Position numbers and translations under genes: made by a program. A DNA stretch of 64,000 nucleotides from Paenibacillus hemerocallicola (lineage in GTDB: Bacteria; Bacillota; Bacilli; Paenibacillales; NBRC-103111). The notes beneath the pieces are model-generated. The model saw only the letters and a program-made list of their open reading frames with translations, did not search any database and was not told the DNA's origin. Positions 34,704 to 44,060 of the stretch are shown piece by piece; the first letter of the stretch is position 1, and every line of letters starts with the position of its first letter. Location of the stretch: assembly GCF_006265175.1 (NCBI RefSeq), contig NZ_VDCQ01000003.1:126059-190058 (forward strand), read 5' to 3'.

Positions 34704-37568
34704 TTGAATAAGCTTACATTTCTGGAGATTCCGCTGTTTGAAGGTCTGGATCGGGTGCACAAGGCTGCACTGCTGCAGGAATTCACCCAGCTCAGTTACT
34801 GCAAAGGGGATTTATTGTTCGAGGAAGGCGAATTCGGCGATTCCTTGTACATCGTTATGCAAGGCAAAGCCAGAATTTATCTGGGCTCCGGAACGAACGA
34901 AACGACTCTGGCGATCTTGGGCGAGAAGGAATATTTCGGAGAAATGGCTTTGCTGACGGGAGATCCGCGCTCGGCCTCCGCTAGGGCGGAGAGCGACCTG
35001 GTTGTGCTTAAGCTGATCAAGGAATCATTCGATCGGATCTTGTACGAGCACAACGCGCTTGCCGTTCAATTTGCCGGTATTCTTGCCAAGCGTCTAGCCA
35101 GGGTGAATCGTCAGTCGAGTTCAGAGGGCTTGACGCGCGATGATCCGGCGATATCCGAATCGATGTTGTCCGAGGAAATTCGTTCGACGTCAGCGGCCAC
35201 TGACGCGCGGCCAAGCGAGTACCGGGGAGAGGTCAGTATAGAAGCGGACCGCTGGCGTTCGCCGCTGTCCCGAGCGTTATGCATGACAGTATCGCTCATT
35301 TCCGGTCTTCTTACCTATTATGCAATGCGTGCGGGTGGCGAGCCGAATACGGTATGCGCGCTAGGGGCCATAGGAATAACAGCCTTGCTGCTCACAGCCT
35401 GCGGGGTCGCTTCGCTGCCGTTAGTGTCGGTGCTTATGGGGGCCGCCGCCGTATCGCTGCCGGGTGTCGAGTTCGAGTACGGCAGGGGAATCGCTGCTGC
35501 TTCCGCGCCGCTGCTCACCGCATTGGCTCTAACGATGTCGGCGCAAGCCATGTATCGATCCGGTGTCGTGCAGCGTTTGCTGCTTGCGCTAGCTCTGCGA
35601 TTTCAGAACAAGGGCAAGCGGTATGGGGCCATGATCGAAATAATGTCTGCGTTATCGGTATTGCTGCTACCGTCTTCCAGACTGCGTAGCGATGCATTCG
35701 CTCTTTTACAGATTAAGGATCGGGAGCGGCGTCATGCGGATGCGTATTCTCTTCTGTTTATCCAATCATCCAGTCTGTGCTGGTTTGCAATGGCGTTGAT
35801 TCCAGGCGCCCTAGCGGACAATTATGGATTTTCGCATTGGATGATGGCGGCTTTGCCTCTGGTGGCGGTCATGTTCCTTTATAATACGGCCAAATCGTTT
35901 ATGAAACGGGAGGGTGAACTCTTTGCGCCCGACCCTGCCATCCTATCCGCTCAGCTGTCGATAATGGGCAGCTGGTCGATCAAGGAGACCGCCGCCCTGA
36001 TTATCATGCTTGGCGGCGGCTTGGCTATGGTGCTGGCACCTTGGCTGGGCATCAGCCTGCTGGGGATCAGCTTGCTTATGGTGCTTGCCTTGACCGTTTG
36101 CGGGCTGATGAGCAAGACTATCGCCGGCGAAGTGAAATATGAGCCGTACATTGTATTTGCATTGCTGGTTGGAGTGGCAGGGCTGTACGAGGGCTCCGGT
36201 ATGCAGCATCTGACCGCCGGGTGGATTTCCCATCATATGTCGGCCGCGGGAGCGCTCGTTGCGCTGTTTGCCGTCGTTTTGCTGCTTAGCCGCTTCATTC
36301 CTCCGATGATGGCCATCTTCGCTGGAATGATTTGTATAGGCACCGGCTCCGTGGTGGCGGGAGCGAGTCCGGCTCAAGCAGCCGTCGTCGTCGTGTTGGC
36401 CTCGCAATTGCAGTACGACCGGCTGTTCACCATGAAGACGTGGAATCAAATTATGCTTAATAAAATCGTTCCCGCCTGCTTGGCAGTCCTCCTCGCGATT
36501 CCTCTATGGCATTGGACCGCGGCTTGGACCGAAATGCCCGTGCCATCGTCCGCGCCGGCCCTGCTAGCCGGTGACAGTGCAGCGCCCGAGGTGCCGTTTG
36601 CAGTTATTCTCCCGGGAGAGGCGAGCGCTGCAGCCTCCATCAAGCAAGGTGTTGAACTGGCTGTAGCGGACTTGAAGCTTAGCTCCGATTTGCCGCCTCT
36701 GAAGCTGAGGCCGGATTACCGGGGCAACGGAGAGGCAGGACGGATCGAGGATCCGGCTCCGGCTCCCGTATTCGCCATCGCGGCAGCACAAACGGATTCG
36801 GCGAATAGGCAAGGCCTGCCAGCAATCATCTTGAATGGGGCGCTGGCGGCTGCGGATCGTTCTGTTGCGCTGGCGCCGTCACCCGAGGTCTACGCCAAGG
36901 AAGTGGCGGATTTGTTGGTTCGGCAAGGCTACGACAAAGTTGCGATTTATTACGAGGACAGCAATCCGGGTAAGCAATTTGCTGCGGCCCTGGAAAAAGC
37001 GGCCGATCAGCGGGGGAAATTGGTAGTGGACCGGCTGACTAGAATTCCCGCACGGACAGCGCTGATCAACGCAAGCAACAGGTGGAGGATTCTGGAGACA
37101 GAAGCTGTAATCGTTTATGACAGCAGCGGGGAAGCAACCTCGGAAATCAGCGCCGGGTTGGAAGCGTCCGGAGCGCAATATCCGCTTATTGCCGGACCGT
37201 CGATTCCGGGCACAGACTTCCTTTTGGCGTATAAGGGTGAAGTGTACGGTTACTCCGACTTCGACGTAAATGCGGACAGATTACGCACGGCGGCTTTCGC
37301 AGAGCGGTACCGCTCTGCCTACGGCACCGCGCCGAGCCGGATGGCTGCCGCCGCTTATGACGCCGTACGGCTGATAGCCATGTCCGCCGGTCTGGCCGCT
37401 GCAGCAGAGCCTGACCCGATGTACGAGGCGCTTGAAGGAATCGGACCTTGGGAAGGCGTAGTCCGAACCTATAATTTTAAGTCCCGTGACGAGGCCGACA
37501 ACGGGAAGCTCGTGCAAATATTTTCATTAACGCCGAAATATTGGCGAACGGAGGGGACGACGCGATGA
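34704..37568 (+). CDS. Fusion protein: cyclic-nucleotide-binding domain, SLC13-like permease, periplasmic-binding-like domain
   Basis: About 954 residues. Part 1 (to about 140) is a cNMP-binding fold: YCKGDLLFEEGEFGDSLYIV, and EYFGEMALLTGDPRSASARA with the phosphate-binding-cassette Arg. Part 2 (about 190-615) has some 12 hydrophobic helices in the style of SLC13/DASS anion permeases. Part 3 (about 625-950) resembles a type I periplasmic-binding domain (FAVILPGEAS, VADLLVRQGYDKVAIYYED). The start is odd: the best ribosome site serves ATG 34697, whose frame stops after four codons (MLLE), while the long frame can start only at TTG 34704 or 34683. First gene of the NHLM cluster, overlapping the next gene by four bases. 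Confidence 0.75.
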   Translation: MNKLTFLEIPLFEGLDRVHKAALLQEFTQLSYCKGDLLFEEGEFGDSLYIVMQGKARIYLGSGTNETTLAILGEKEYFGEMALLTGDPRSASARAESDLVVLKLIKESFDRILYEHNALAVQFAGILAKRLARVNRQSSSEGLTRDDPAISESMLSEEIRSTSAATDARPSEYRGEVSIEADRWRSPLSRALCMTVSLISGLLTYYAMRAGGEPNTVCALGAIGITALLLTACGVASLPLVSVLMGAAAVSLPGVEFEYGRGIAAASAPLLTALALTMSAQAMYRSGVVQRLLLALALRFQNKGKRYGAMIEIMSALSVLLLPSSRLRSDAFALLQIKDRERRHADAYSLLFIQSSSLCWFAMALIPGALADNYGFSHWMMAALPLVAVMFLYNTAKSFMKREGELFAPDPAILSAQLSIMGSWSIKETAALIIMLGGGLAMVLAPWLGISLLGISLLMVLALTVCGLMSKTIAGEVKYEPYIVFALLVGVAGLYEGSGMQHLTAGWISHHMSAAGALVALFAVVLLLSRFIPPMMAIFAGMICIGTGSVVAGASPAQAAVVVVLASQLQYDRLFTMKTWNQIMLNKIVPACLAVLLAIPLWHWTAAWTEMPVPSSAPALLAGDSAAPEVPFAVILPGEASAAASIKQGVELAVADLKLSSDLPPLKLRPDYRGNGEAGRIEDPAPAPVFAIAAAQTDSANRQGLPAIILNGALAAADRSVALAPSPEVYAKEVADLLVRQGYDKVAIYYEDSNPGKQFAAALEKAADQRGKLVVDRLTRIPARTALINASNRWRILETEAVIVYDSSGEATSEISAGLEASGAQYPLIAGPSIPGTDFLLAYKGEVYGYSDFDVNADRLRTAAFAERYRSAYGTAPSRMAAAAYDAVRLIAMSAGLAAAAEPDPMYEALEGIGPWEGVVRTYNFKSRDEADNGKLVQIFSLTPKYWRTEGTTR

Positions 37569-38431
37569 ATCCGAATATTTTCCGCCAGTCCTCTCTAGAG
37601 AAGATGTCTTCGCCCGAGAAGCTGGATGTATTGATGACCATCGCCCATCCGCGACATTGGATCGCCCTTCTGTCCATTTTAGTTTTGCTCGTCGCGTTTT
37701 TCATATGGGCCGTGACAGGTACGGTTACGGTGAAGATGACCGGAAGCGGCGTATTCGTGCTGCAAGACGGGTTCGCGACGATCGTTCATACCTCTGCGGG
37801 GCAAGTGACGGATATAGGGGTAAAGCCCGGGGAGACCGTACGGCGGGGCGATTCGGTCGCGAGAATCTTCGATCCTTCGTGGCCGGAAAACGGGGTCCGG
37901 GACGATTCAACTGACAGTGCGCAGCGATTGCTTCTCAAATCCAGAGTCGTAAGCTTGCAGAACGGCCGCATTCTGAAAGTGCACGTGCAGCCGGGTCAGT
38001 GGGTCCAGGCCGGACAGCCGCTCTTCACGTTGGAAGCGGCGGGCTCCGAAGAAAAATTCGAGGCCATCGTCTACGTTCCGGTGGAGCAGGGCAAAAGCCT
38101 GAAGCCCGGCATACAGGCAAGGGTGTGGCCGAACGGCGATTACGCCAATGCGAACGGAGCCATACTCGGCGAGGTTGCAACCGTATCGCAGGTGCCGGAA
38201 GGACTGGAGGATATGGAGCGCACGACCGGGAACCGCGAGCTGGCGGCAACATACATGAAAGCCGGACCCATGGTCGAGGTCCGGGTGATTCTACAGAAGG
38301 ATCGGTCGCACCCGACCGGACTGCGCTGGACCGCCCAGCGCGCAGAGCCCGGCATGTCCGTGAAGACGGGAATGCTGTGCTCCGCCCAATTTATCATTGG
38401 GAAAACACATCCGATCGAATGGATTTTCTGA
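37565..38431 (+). CDS. NHLM bacteriocin system secretion protein (HlyD family)
   Basis: A 288-residue membrane-fusion protein. One N-terminal membrane segment (WIALLSILVLLVAFFIWAV) is followed by two lipoyl-like halves (GFATIVHTSAGQVTDIGVKP and ILKVHVQPGQWVQAGQPLF) and a beta-barrel part. The hydrophobic-plus-lipoyl layout and the position before the peptidase-ABC gene match NHLM secretion proteins. ATG 37565 overlaps the fusion gene stop and has GGAGGGG upstream. It would bridge the exporter across the envelope. Confidence 0.9.
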   Translation: MNPNIFRQSSLEKMSSPEKLDVLMTIAHPRHWIALLSILVLLVAFFIWAVTGTVTVKMTGSGVFVLQDGFATIVHTSAGQVTDIGVKPGETVRRGDSVARIFDPSWPENGVRDDSTDSAQRLLLKSRVVSLQNGRILKVHVQPGQWVQAGQPLFTLEAAGSEEKFEAIVYVPVEQGKSLKPGIQARVWPNGDYANANGAILGEVATVSQVPEGLEDMERTTGNRELAATYMKAGPMVEVRVILQKDRSHPTGLRWTAQRAEPGMSVKTGMLCSAQFIIGKTHPIEWIF

Positions 38432-38453
38432 TCGCGTTAGGAGGTGAAATCCA

Positions 38454-40664
38454 ATGAAGACGTCATTATTATCCAAGCTATACGGCGGTACCCGAGCTTT
38501 TACACCGACGATTCTACAGATGGAAGCGGCCGAATGCGGCGCGGTTTCGCTCGCTATCGTACTCGCTTATTACGGACGCCATATTCCCATAGAGACGCTT
38601 CGGTACGACTGCGGGGTGTCCAGAGACGGGAGCAAGGCAAGCAATATTTTAAAAGCCGCCCGCAAATATGGTATGGAGGCCAAAGGCTACAAAAAAGATC
38701 CGGAAAACCTCAAGTCGCTGATGCCTCCGTTTATTATTCATTGGAATTTCAACCATTTTCTCGTGGTGGAAGGCTTCTTCCGCGGCAAAGCGTTTCTGAA
38801 CGATCCTGCGCACGGTCCGTACTCGGTAAGCCTGGAGGAGTTCGAGAGCTCCTATACGGGAGTCGTGCTGACTATGGCGCCGGGAGAGACGTTCATTCGG
38901 GAGGGGCGCCGATTTTCTGTGAGCTCGTCGTTGCTGCAACGGCTGAAGGGGTACGAATGGGAAATCGTCTATCTGATCGCTGCGGGTCTCGGTTTGGCGG
39001 GTACGGGGGTACTCATTCCGTTGTTCCTGAAGCTGTTCGTAGATCGGATGCTGATGGCCGGACGGATGGAATGGGGAGGAGCCGTGCTTCTGGGCATGCT
39101 TGTCGCCGTCATTCTCCGCTTCATGCTGACCGCTTTAAGACAATTTGCATTGCTGAGATTGGAAACGAAGGTTTCCCTCAGTCTGGCTGGCTCCTTCGTC
39201 TGGCACATACTCCGCTTGCCCGTCGGCTTCTTCGCACAGCGCTTCGTAGGGGAAATTGCGGGAAGAGCGCAGGCGAACGACAGAATCGCCCAATTTTTAA
39301 CCGAAAAGCTTGCCGGCACCGTCATCGACGTGTTGCTTGCGGGATTTTACTTCACCTTTATGCTGCTCTACGATTATCGATTGGCGTTTGCCTCCATGAT
39401 GGTCGCCGGACTTAACGTGACGTACCTGCTGTATGTATCTCGCAAGCAGACGGACCGGAACCAGAAGCTTCAAATGGACCAGGGAAAGCTTGGAGGCGCC
39501 TCTATCGCCGGTCTCATCAATATGGAGTCCCTTAAAGCCAGCGGCAGGGAATCGGATTTCTTCGCCCGCTGGGCGGGACATCAGGCCAACATGACCCGTG
39601 CGGAACAATCGCTCGGCGTATCCAACCAGTACTTGTCGGCGATCCCCGTGCTGCTCGAGCATTTGAATCACGCCCTCATTCTCGTCATCGGCGGTGTCTT
39701 CGTGCTGAACGGTTCCTTTACGGTCGGGATGCTGCTCGCCTTTCTCGGCTTTACCGCCGGTTTTCTCACGCCCATTAACAACCTGGTATCGATGGGCGGA
39801 CAATTGCAAGAGATGCGCGGGCATTTATCCCGACTCGACGATGTACTCAAGCATCCCGCCGATACGGCTCATTCCGCTGTGTCGGAAACCGGCGAAGGGA
39901 CGGAGCGGCACGAATGGCCGGCCAAGCTATCCGGGGCTTTGGCCGTTCGGAACGTTACGTTCGGCTATAGCCCTCTGGATCCTCCGCTTCTCGAACAGCT
40001 TACACTGGAAGTTCCTCCCGGCACAATGGTTGCCATAGTAGGAGGATCAGGCAGCGGGAAGTCGACATTGTCGAAGCTTGTATCCGGTTTGTACCAGCCG
40101 TGGAACGGAACCGTGGAATTCGATGGTCGGCTGCGCTCCGAGCTGCCCCGGCACGTTCTGGTCAACTCCGTATCGCTGGTCGATCAGGATATCCGGCTGT
40201 TCGAAGGGACGATTCGCGACAACATCACCCTCTGGGATCAAACGATACCCGATGCCGTTGTCGTGCAAGCGGCTAAGGATAGCTGCATCCATGAAGTCAT
40301 CGCGGCTAGGCCGGGCGGATATGATCATTTGCTGGAGGAAGGCGGCCGAAATTTCAGCGGAGGACAGGCGCAGCGGCTGGAAATCGCCAGAGCGCTTGCA
40401 CAGCAGCCGTCCATCCTCATATTGGATGAGGCGACCAGCGCCTTGGATCCGGAGATAGAGGCCACCGTCTATAACAATATTCGCAGAAGAGGCTGTACCT
40501 GCGTCATCATTGCCCATAGGCTCAGCGCAATCCGGGATTGCGACCTCATCGCGGTGCTTGATCAAGGAAGACTTGTACAGACGGGAACTCACGAGGAATT
40601 GCTCCATAGGGATGGTTATTACCGACAGCTGTTCTACGCCTCGGAGAGGAGTGAGGCTTCATGA
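38454..40664 (+). CDS. NHLP-family bacteriocin exporter: C39 peptidase/permease/ATPase
   Basis: A 736-residue ABC exporter. The N-terminal C39 peptidase shows Cys28 in MEAAECGAVSLAIVLAYYG, His in HWNFNHFLVVEG and Asp in NDPAHGP. Six membrane helices follow (about 160-440), then the ATPase with Walker A VGGSGSGKSTLSKL, signature FSGGQAQRLEIARAL and ILDEATSALD. C39 domains cut leaders after GG, which fits the GG at residues 88-89 of the precursor in this cluster. ATG 38454 has AGGAGG upstream. It overlaps the next gene by four bases. Confidence 0.95.
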   Translation: MKTSLLSKLYGGTRAFTPTILQMEAAECGAVSLAIVLAYYGRHIPIETLRYDCGVSRDGSKASNILKAARKYGMEAKGYKKDPENLKSLMPPFIIHWNFNHFLVVEGFFRGKAFLNDPAHGPYSVSLEEFESSYTGVVLTMAPGETFIREGRRFSVSSSLLQRLKGYEWEIVYLIAAGLGLAGTGVLIPLFLKLFVDRMLMAGRMEWGGAVLLGMLVAVILRFMLTALRQFALLRLETKVSLSLAGSFVWHILRLPVGFFAQRFVGEIAGRAQANDRIAQFLTEKLAGTVIDVLLAGFYFTFMLLYDYRLAFASMMVAGLNVTYLLYVSRKQTDRNQKLQMDQGKLGGASIAGLINMESLKASGRESDFFARWAGHQANMTRAEQSLGVSNQYLSAIPVLLEHLNHALILVIGGVFVLNGSFTVGMLLAFLGFTAGFLTPINNLVSMGGQLQEMRGHLSRLDDVLKHPADTAHSAVSETGEGTERHEWPAKLSGALAVRNVTFGYSPLDPPLLEQLTLEVPPGTMVAIVGGSGSGKSTLSKLVSGLYQPWNGTVEFDGRLRSELPRHVLVNSVSLVDQDIRLFEGTIRDNITLWDQTIPDAVVVQAAKDSCIHEVIAARPGGYDHLLEEGGRNFSGGQAQRLEIARALAQQPSILILDEATSALDPEIEATVYNNIRRRGCTCVIIAHRLSAIRDCDLIAVLDQGRLVQTGTHEELLHRDGYYRQLFYASERSEAS

Positions 40665-43561
40665 CATCCGATTGGATTAAGATCGCCGAGGTACGGCGGC
40701 AATACCAATCCAGAACTTCCTTGATGCTGCAAGAGTGCCCGTCGATGTCGATGCATTACGTCGAGCGAGGATCGGTGGAGATTTATTCGGTCCGAATTGC
40801 ACAAGGCGCAGCAGCCGGCTCGAAATCGCATGTTCTGACGGTGGAGACCGGGCAAATTTGGTTTGACCTGCCTCGAACCGATGAAGGCGACTTCGGCTGG
40901 CTTGCCGAGGTGATGCCGGATACGGTGCTCGCGAGCTGCCGTTTCGAGCAATTAACCGGCGCTGCCGGGCATGATGACAGGCTCGAACTGCAGACTCGGG
41001 GGTCTAGATTGCTAAACGAGTGGCTGCTTAATCTGAGCTCCGCCGCCGTTGCCGATACAGCTCCTGTTCAAGCCCAGCAAGTGGTGCCCATGTCCGATAT
41101 CGTCGTCTGGGCACCGGCGGTTTTCACCTCGGAAGCGCAGGTTGTCTGGGTTCGGGCGGAAGGCGGATTTCCCGGCCTGTGGCAGGACAGCGACTTGCCG
41201 GCGGTACCGCCAGGCGTATACGTGCCGCTGATGCGCTCCGTTTGGACGGCATCTCCGAAAGGCAATCGTCTGCATACGGCCGACACCCTCACACTTCTGC
41301 AGCTCAACGACTTGCCTGCGTCTATGTGCTTTTTTCACCGACACCTGGTACATAAGCTGCTCCATCAGCATCGTCACGCGAATCGGGAAGAACAAGCCAG
41401 GATCGCGAAGAGACTGGAGCAAGATAAGCTTAGCATGGAGGAAGCGGTCCGCCGATTTTCAGCGGTTGTCGATAAGAAAGGCCTCCAGACGCTGGAACAA
41501 TTCACGGATCATCGCGATCCTCTGCTCTTTTGCGCTCGTATAGTTTGCGATTACATCGGCATCGAGCTGCAAGCACCGAAACGATGGGAGCCGGGTCGTA
41601 TGGCGGAGGACTTGTTCCGTGAGGCCGGCATTCGCTACCGCAAGGTTGCGTTGCGTACGGGGTGGTGGCGTGAAGACAATGGACCGCTGCTCGCTTTCCG
41701 CGGGGACGGTCGGCCGGCGGCGCTGCTTCCGATCGGGGGCAGGGCATACGGGATTAGCGGCGAGGCGGGAGAGAAGCCGGTTATCGTTACAGAGCGACTG
41801 GCAGCGCAATTGAGTCCGTTCGCTTACGAGTTGTACCGTCCACTGCCTTACCGTTCCCTGATACCCAAGGATATCGCCGGGTTTCTGCGTACCCCCAGAG
41901 CGATGAAGGATGTGGCTTGGGGGCTGACATCCGGACTGAGTCTAGGTTTGCTCGGCATGTGCTTGCCGGCCGCGACCGGCCTTATCATAGACAAAATCAT
42001 TCCTGCGGCTGAACCCGACCAGCTGTTACAGGTGTTGGCCCTATTGGTATGCATTGCCTTTGCAAGCTTCGGCTTCCGGGTAACGCAGTCCATGGCATGG
42101 CTTCGGCTGTTTGGAACATGGGGAGCATCGCTTCATAGTGCGACCTGGGATCGGCTGCTGAATATGCCGGTCGGTTTTTTTCGCCAATATAACGCAGGGG
42201 ATTTGGCCAGCCGCATCGGGGGAGTGAGCTCCATCTTTCATTTGATATCCGGTTGGCTCGTATCCGGCATGTCGATTGCGCTATTTTCCGTGCTGCAGTT
42301 CGGCTTGTTGTTCTGGTATCAGCCCGGGTTGGCCTGGTTGGCTGTTATATTGACAGCTGTCTATACGGCACTTTTCGTTTTGCTGAGCATTCAGCTGGCG
42401 AAGCATACGAAACGGAAAACCGAGCAAGAAGGCAAGGTAGGCGGATTGCTGGTACAGCTTCTAGCCAATATGCCCAAGCTGCGTGTGGCTGCGGCCGAGC
42501 AGCGCGCTTTCAACTGCTGGAGCAGCGCATTCAGTGTGCAGCGCGCGCATGTGTATCGACTTCGCGAGTCCGGCAATCGGCTGGCCGTCATCAACAGCGC
42601 TTATCCCATTTTATCGAGTCTGGTATTGTTCTGGGTCATTTCGGCTTCGGACATACGAATGAGTCCGGGCGCCTTCGCCGCCTTTCATGCCGCATATGCG
42701 ACATTGATCGGCTCTGTTGTCGCCTTCTGCGCTTCGTCTATTCCGCTGTTTGAGCTGAAGCCGCTGTACGAGCGGGTCAAGCCGCTTATGAAGGAACAGC
42801 CGGAGACGGAAGCGAGCAGGGAAGACCCGGGTGATTTGAAAGGCGCGATCGAATTGAGCGAGGTCACTTTTCGATACGACGGGAACGGCCCGCCGATACT
42901 CGACAATGTATCGCTGCAGATCAAGCCGGGGGAATACGTAGCGATTGTCGGTGGTTCCGGCAGCGGCAAGTCCACTCTTCTGCGTTTGATCATCGGCTTC
43001 GAAAAGCCGGAGCAGGGTGCCGTGTATTTCGATGGCCAGGACCTGAGCGGGCTGGACCTTCGGGCAGTACGGCGACAGTGCGGCGTGGTGTTGCAAAACG
43101 GCCGCTTATGGGCCGGCGATATCGCGCAGAATATTATCGGCCAGAGCAGCGAGTATACGATAGAGGACGCGTGGAATGCGGCGCAGCAGGTCGGGATGGA
43201 CGGGGAAATTGGCCGGCTCCCGATGGGGATGCATACCGTCCTCTCGGAAGGCGCGGGAAGCTTATCCGGAGGGCAGAAGCAGCGGATTCTGATCGCCCGT
43301 TCCATTGTGCATAAGCCGAGGATCGTTCTACTCGACGAAGCTACAAGCGCGCTGGACCAGAAATCGCAGGAGAAGATTACGACGATGCTGCGCGGTATGA
43401 ACAGTACGAGAATTGTTATCGCCCACAGGCTAAGTACGATCGTTCACGCGGATCGGATTATCGTGATGGACAAAGGAAGGATCGCCCAGCAGGGAAGCTA
43501 CGAGGAGCTTCTGCGGCAGGACGGACCGTTCGCCCGGCTCGCTGCGCGACAGGTTGTCTGA
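40661..43561 (+). CDS. NHLP-family bacteriocin exporter permease/ATPase subunit
   Basis: A 966-residue ABC protein with a long N-terminal soluble part (about 1-400, no peptidase Cys), membrane helices (about 420-700) and a C-terminal ATPase: VGGSGSGKSTLLRLIIGF, LSGGQKQRILIARSI, VLLDEATSALD. This is the second of the paired NHLM ABC proteins and probably forms a heterodimer with the C39 protein. The start overlaps the preceding stop (ATGA). The N-terminal part is specific to this family and of unknown role. Confidence 0.93.
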   Translation: MTSDWIKIAEVRRQYQSRTSLMLQECPSMSMHYVERGSVEIYSVRIAQGAAAGSKSHVLTVETGQIWFDLPRTDEGDFGWLAEVMPDTVLASCRFEQLTGAAGHDDRLELQTRGSRLLNEWLLNLSSAAVADTAPVQAQQVVPMSDIVVWAPAVFTSEAQVVWVRAEGGFPGLWQDSDLPAVPPGVYVPLMRSVWTASPKGNRLHTADTLTLLQLNDLPASMCFFHRHLVHKLLHQHRHANREEQARIAKRLEQDKLSMEEAVRRFSAVVDKKGLQTLEQFTDHRDPLLFCARIVCDYIGIELQAPKRWEPGRMAEDLFREAGIRYRKVALRTGWWREDNGPLLAFRGDGRPAALLPIGGRAYGISGEAGEKPVIVTERLAAQLSPFAYELYRPLPYRSLIPKDIAGFLRTPRAMKDVAWGLTSGLSLGLLGMCLPAATGLIIDKIIPAAEPDQLLQVLALLVCIAFASFGFRVTQSMAWLRLFGTWGASLHSATWDRLLNMPVGFFRQYNAGDLASRIGGVSSIFHLISGWLVSGMSIALFSVLQFGLLFWYQPGLAWLAVILTAVYTALFVLLSIQLAKHTKRKTEQEGKVGGLLVQLLANMPKLRVAAAEQRAFNCWSSAFSVQRAHVYRLRESGNRLAVINSAYPILSSLVLFWVISASDIRMSPGAFAAFHAAYATLIGSVVAFCASSIPLFELKPLYERVKPLMKEQPETEASREDPGDLKGAIELSEVTFRYDGNGPPILDNVSLQIKPGEYVAIVGGSGSGKSTLLRLIIGFEKPEQGAVYFDGQDLSGLDLRAVRRQCGVVLQNGRLWAGDIAQNIIGQSSEYTIEDAWNAAQQVGMDGEIGRLPMGMHTVLSEGAGSLSGGQKQRILIARSIVHKPRIVLLDEATSALDQKSQEKITTMLRGMNSTRIVIAHRLSTIVHADRIIVMDKGRIAQQGSYEELLRQDGPFARLAARQVV

Positions 43562-43574
43562 CTTTGCTGAAAGA

Positions 43575-43619
43575 TACCCCGAATGGGGTACGGATTTTCA
43601 CCGCAGTTCCCGATATAAT
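43575..43619 (+). promoter_or_regulatory. Internal promoter region of the RiPP precursor
   Basis: TATAAT lies at 43614-43619, about 40 bases before the precursor start, and a palindrome TACCCC-GAAT-GGGGTA at 43575-43590 lies upstream. The -35 is poor. The arrangement suggests extra or regulated transcription of the precursor, separate from the exporter genes. Confidence 0.5.
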
Positions 43620-43658
43620 GAGTTCATTGTGTTGAACATTAAGAAGGAGGTATGAAGC

Positions 43659-43994
43659 ATGAGTTGGACAATTGAAAAAGCCAATGAGCAATTCGAGGTA
43701 TTTAAGCAACGCGCTTCGGAGGATGCTCAATTCCGGGCTTTGGCGCTGACCAGTCCGAAGCAGGCTATCCGGGAGTTGACCGGTCTGGAGTTGCCGGAGG
43801 GTATCGAAGTTGTAATCTCGGAGGACGAGAATGGAGAGATCCAGGCGAAGGCGCTGCTCAGCGTCCCTTCTTCCGACGCAGAGCGAGAGCTTGATGACGC
43901 GGAATTGGAGCATGTCGCAGGAGGAACGACATTCGCTAGCTTTATTCAGTATGATTCGACAGTCCCGTCAGGAATGCCTCCGAAGAGGAGATAA
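43659..43994 (+). CDS. NHLP-type RiPP precursor peptide (nitrile-hydratase-like leader)
   Basis: A 111-residue precursor. Residues 1-89 form the leader: SPKQAIRELTGLELPEGIEV resembles the nitrile-hydratase-alpha-like leaders of the NHLP family, ending in DDAELEHVAGG. C39 cleavage after Gly89 would release a 22-residue core that starts TTFASFIQ and ends MPPKRR. The core has no Cys; its only Lys is residue 109. Strong AAGGAGGT ribosome site, its own -10, and a downstream terminator favour high expression. Directly follows the matching exporter and precedes the GNAT. No lanthipeptide, azole or radical-SAM enzyme is present. Confidence 0.9.
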   Translation: MSWTIEKANEQFEVFKQRASEDAQFRALALTSPKQAIRELTGLELPEGIEVVISEDENGEIQAKALLSVPSSDAERELDDAELEHVAGGTTFASFIQYDSTVPSGMPPKRR

Positions 43995-44009
43995 TAAGTC
44001 ATTTTGAGG

Positions 44010-44046
44010 CGGAGCCGGAATGAACGTTTCGGCTTCTTTTCTTTTT
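44010..44046 (+). terminator. Leaky terminator between precursor and GNAT genes
   Basis: GGAGCCGGAA (44011-44020) pairs with TTTCGGCTTC (44027-44036) allowing G-T pairs, followed by TTTTCTTTTTC. It can limit read-through so that the precursor is made in excess over the GNAT. Confidence 0.65.
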
Positions 44047-44060
44047 CGGAAAGGGGACGC

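Noticed and set aside
38444-39415. 323-codon open frame overlapping the C39 exporter gene
   Set aside because: The exporter frame carries all catalytic motifs; this frame is Arg/Ser-rich by-product sequence.
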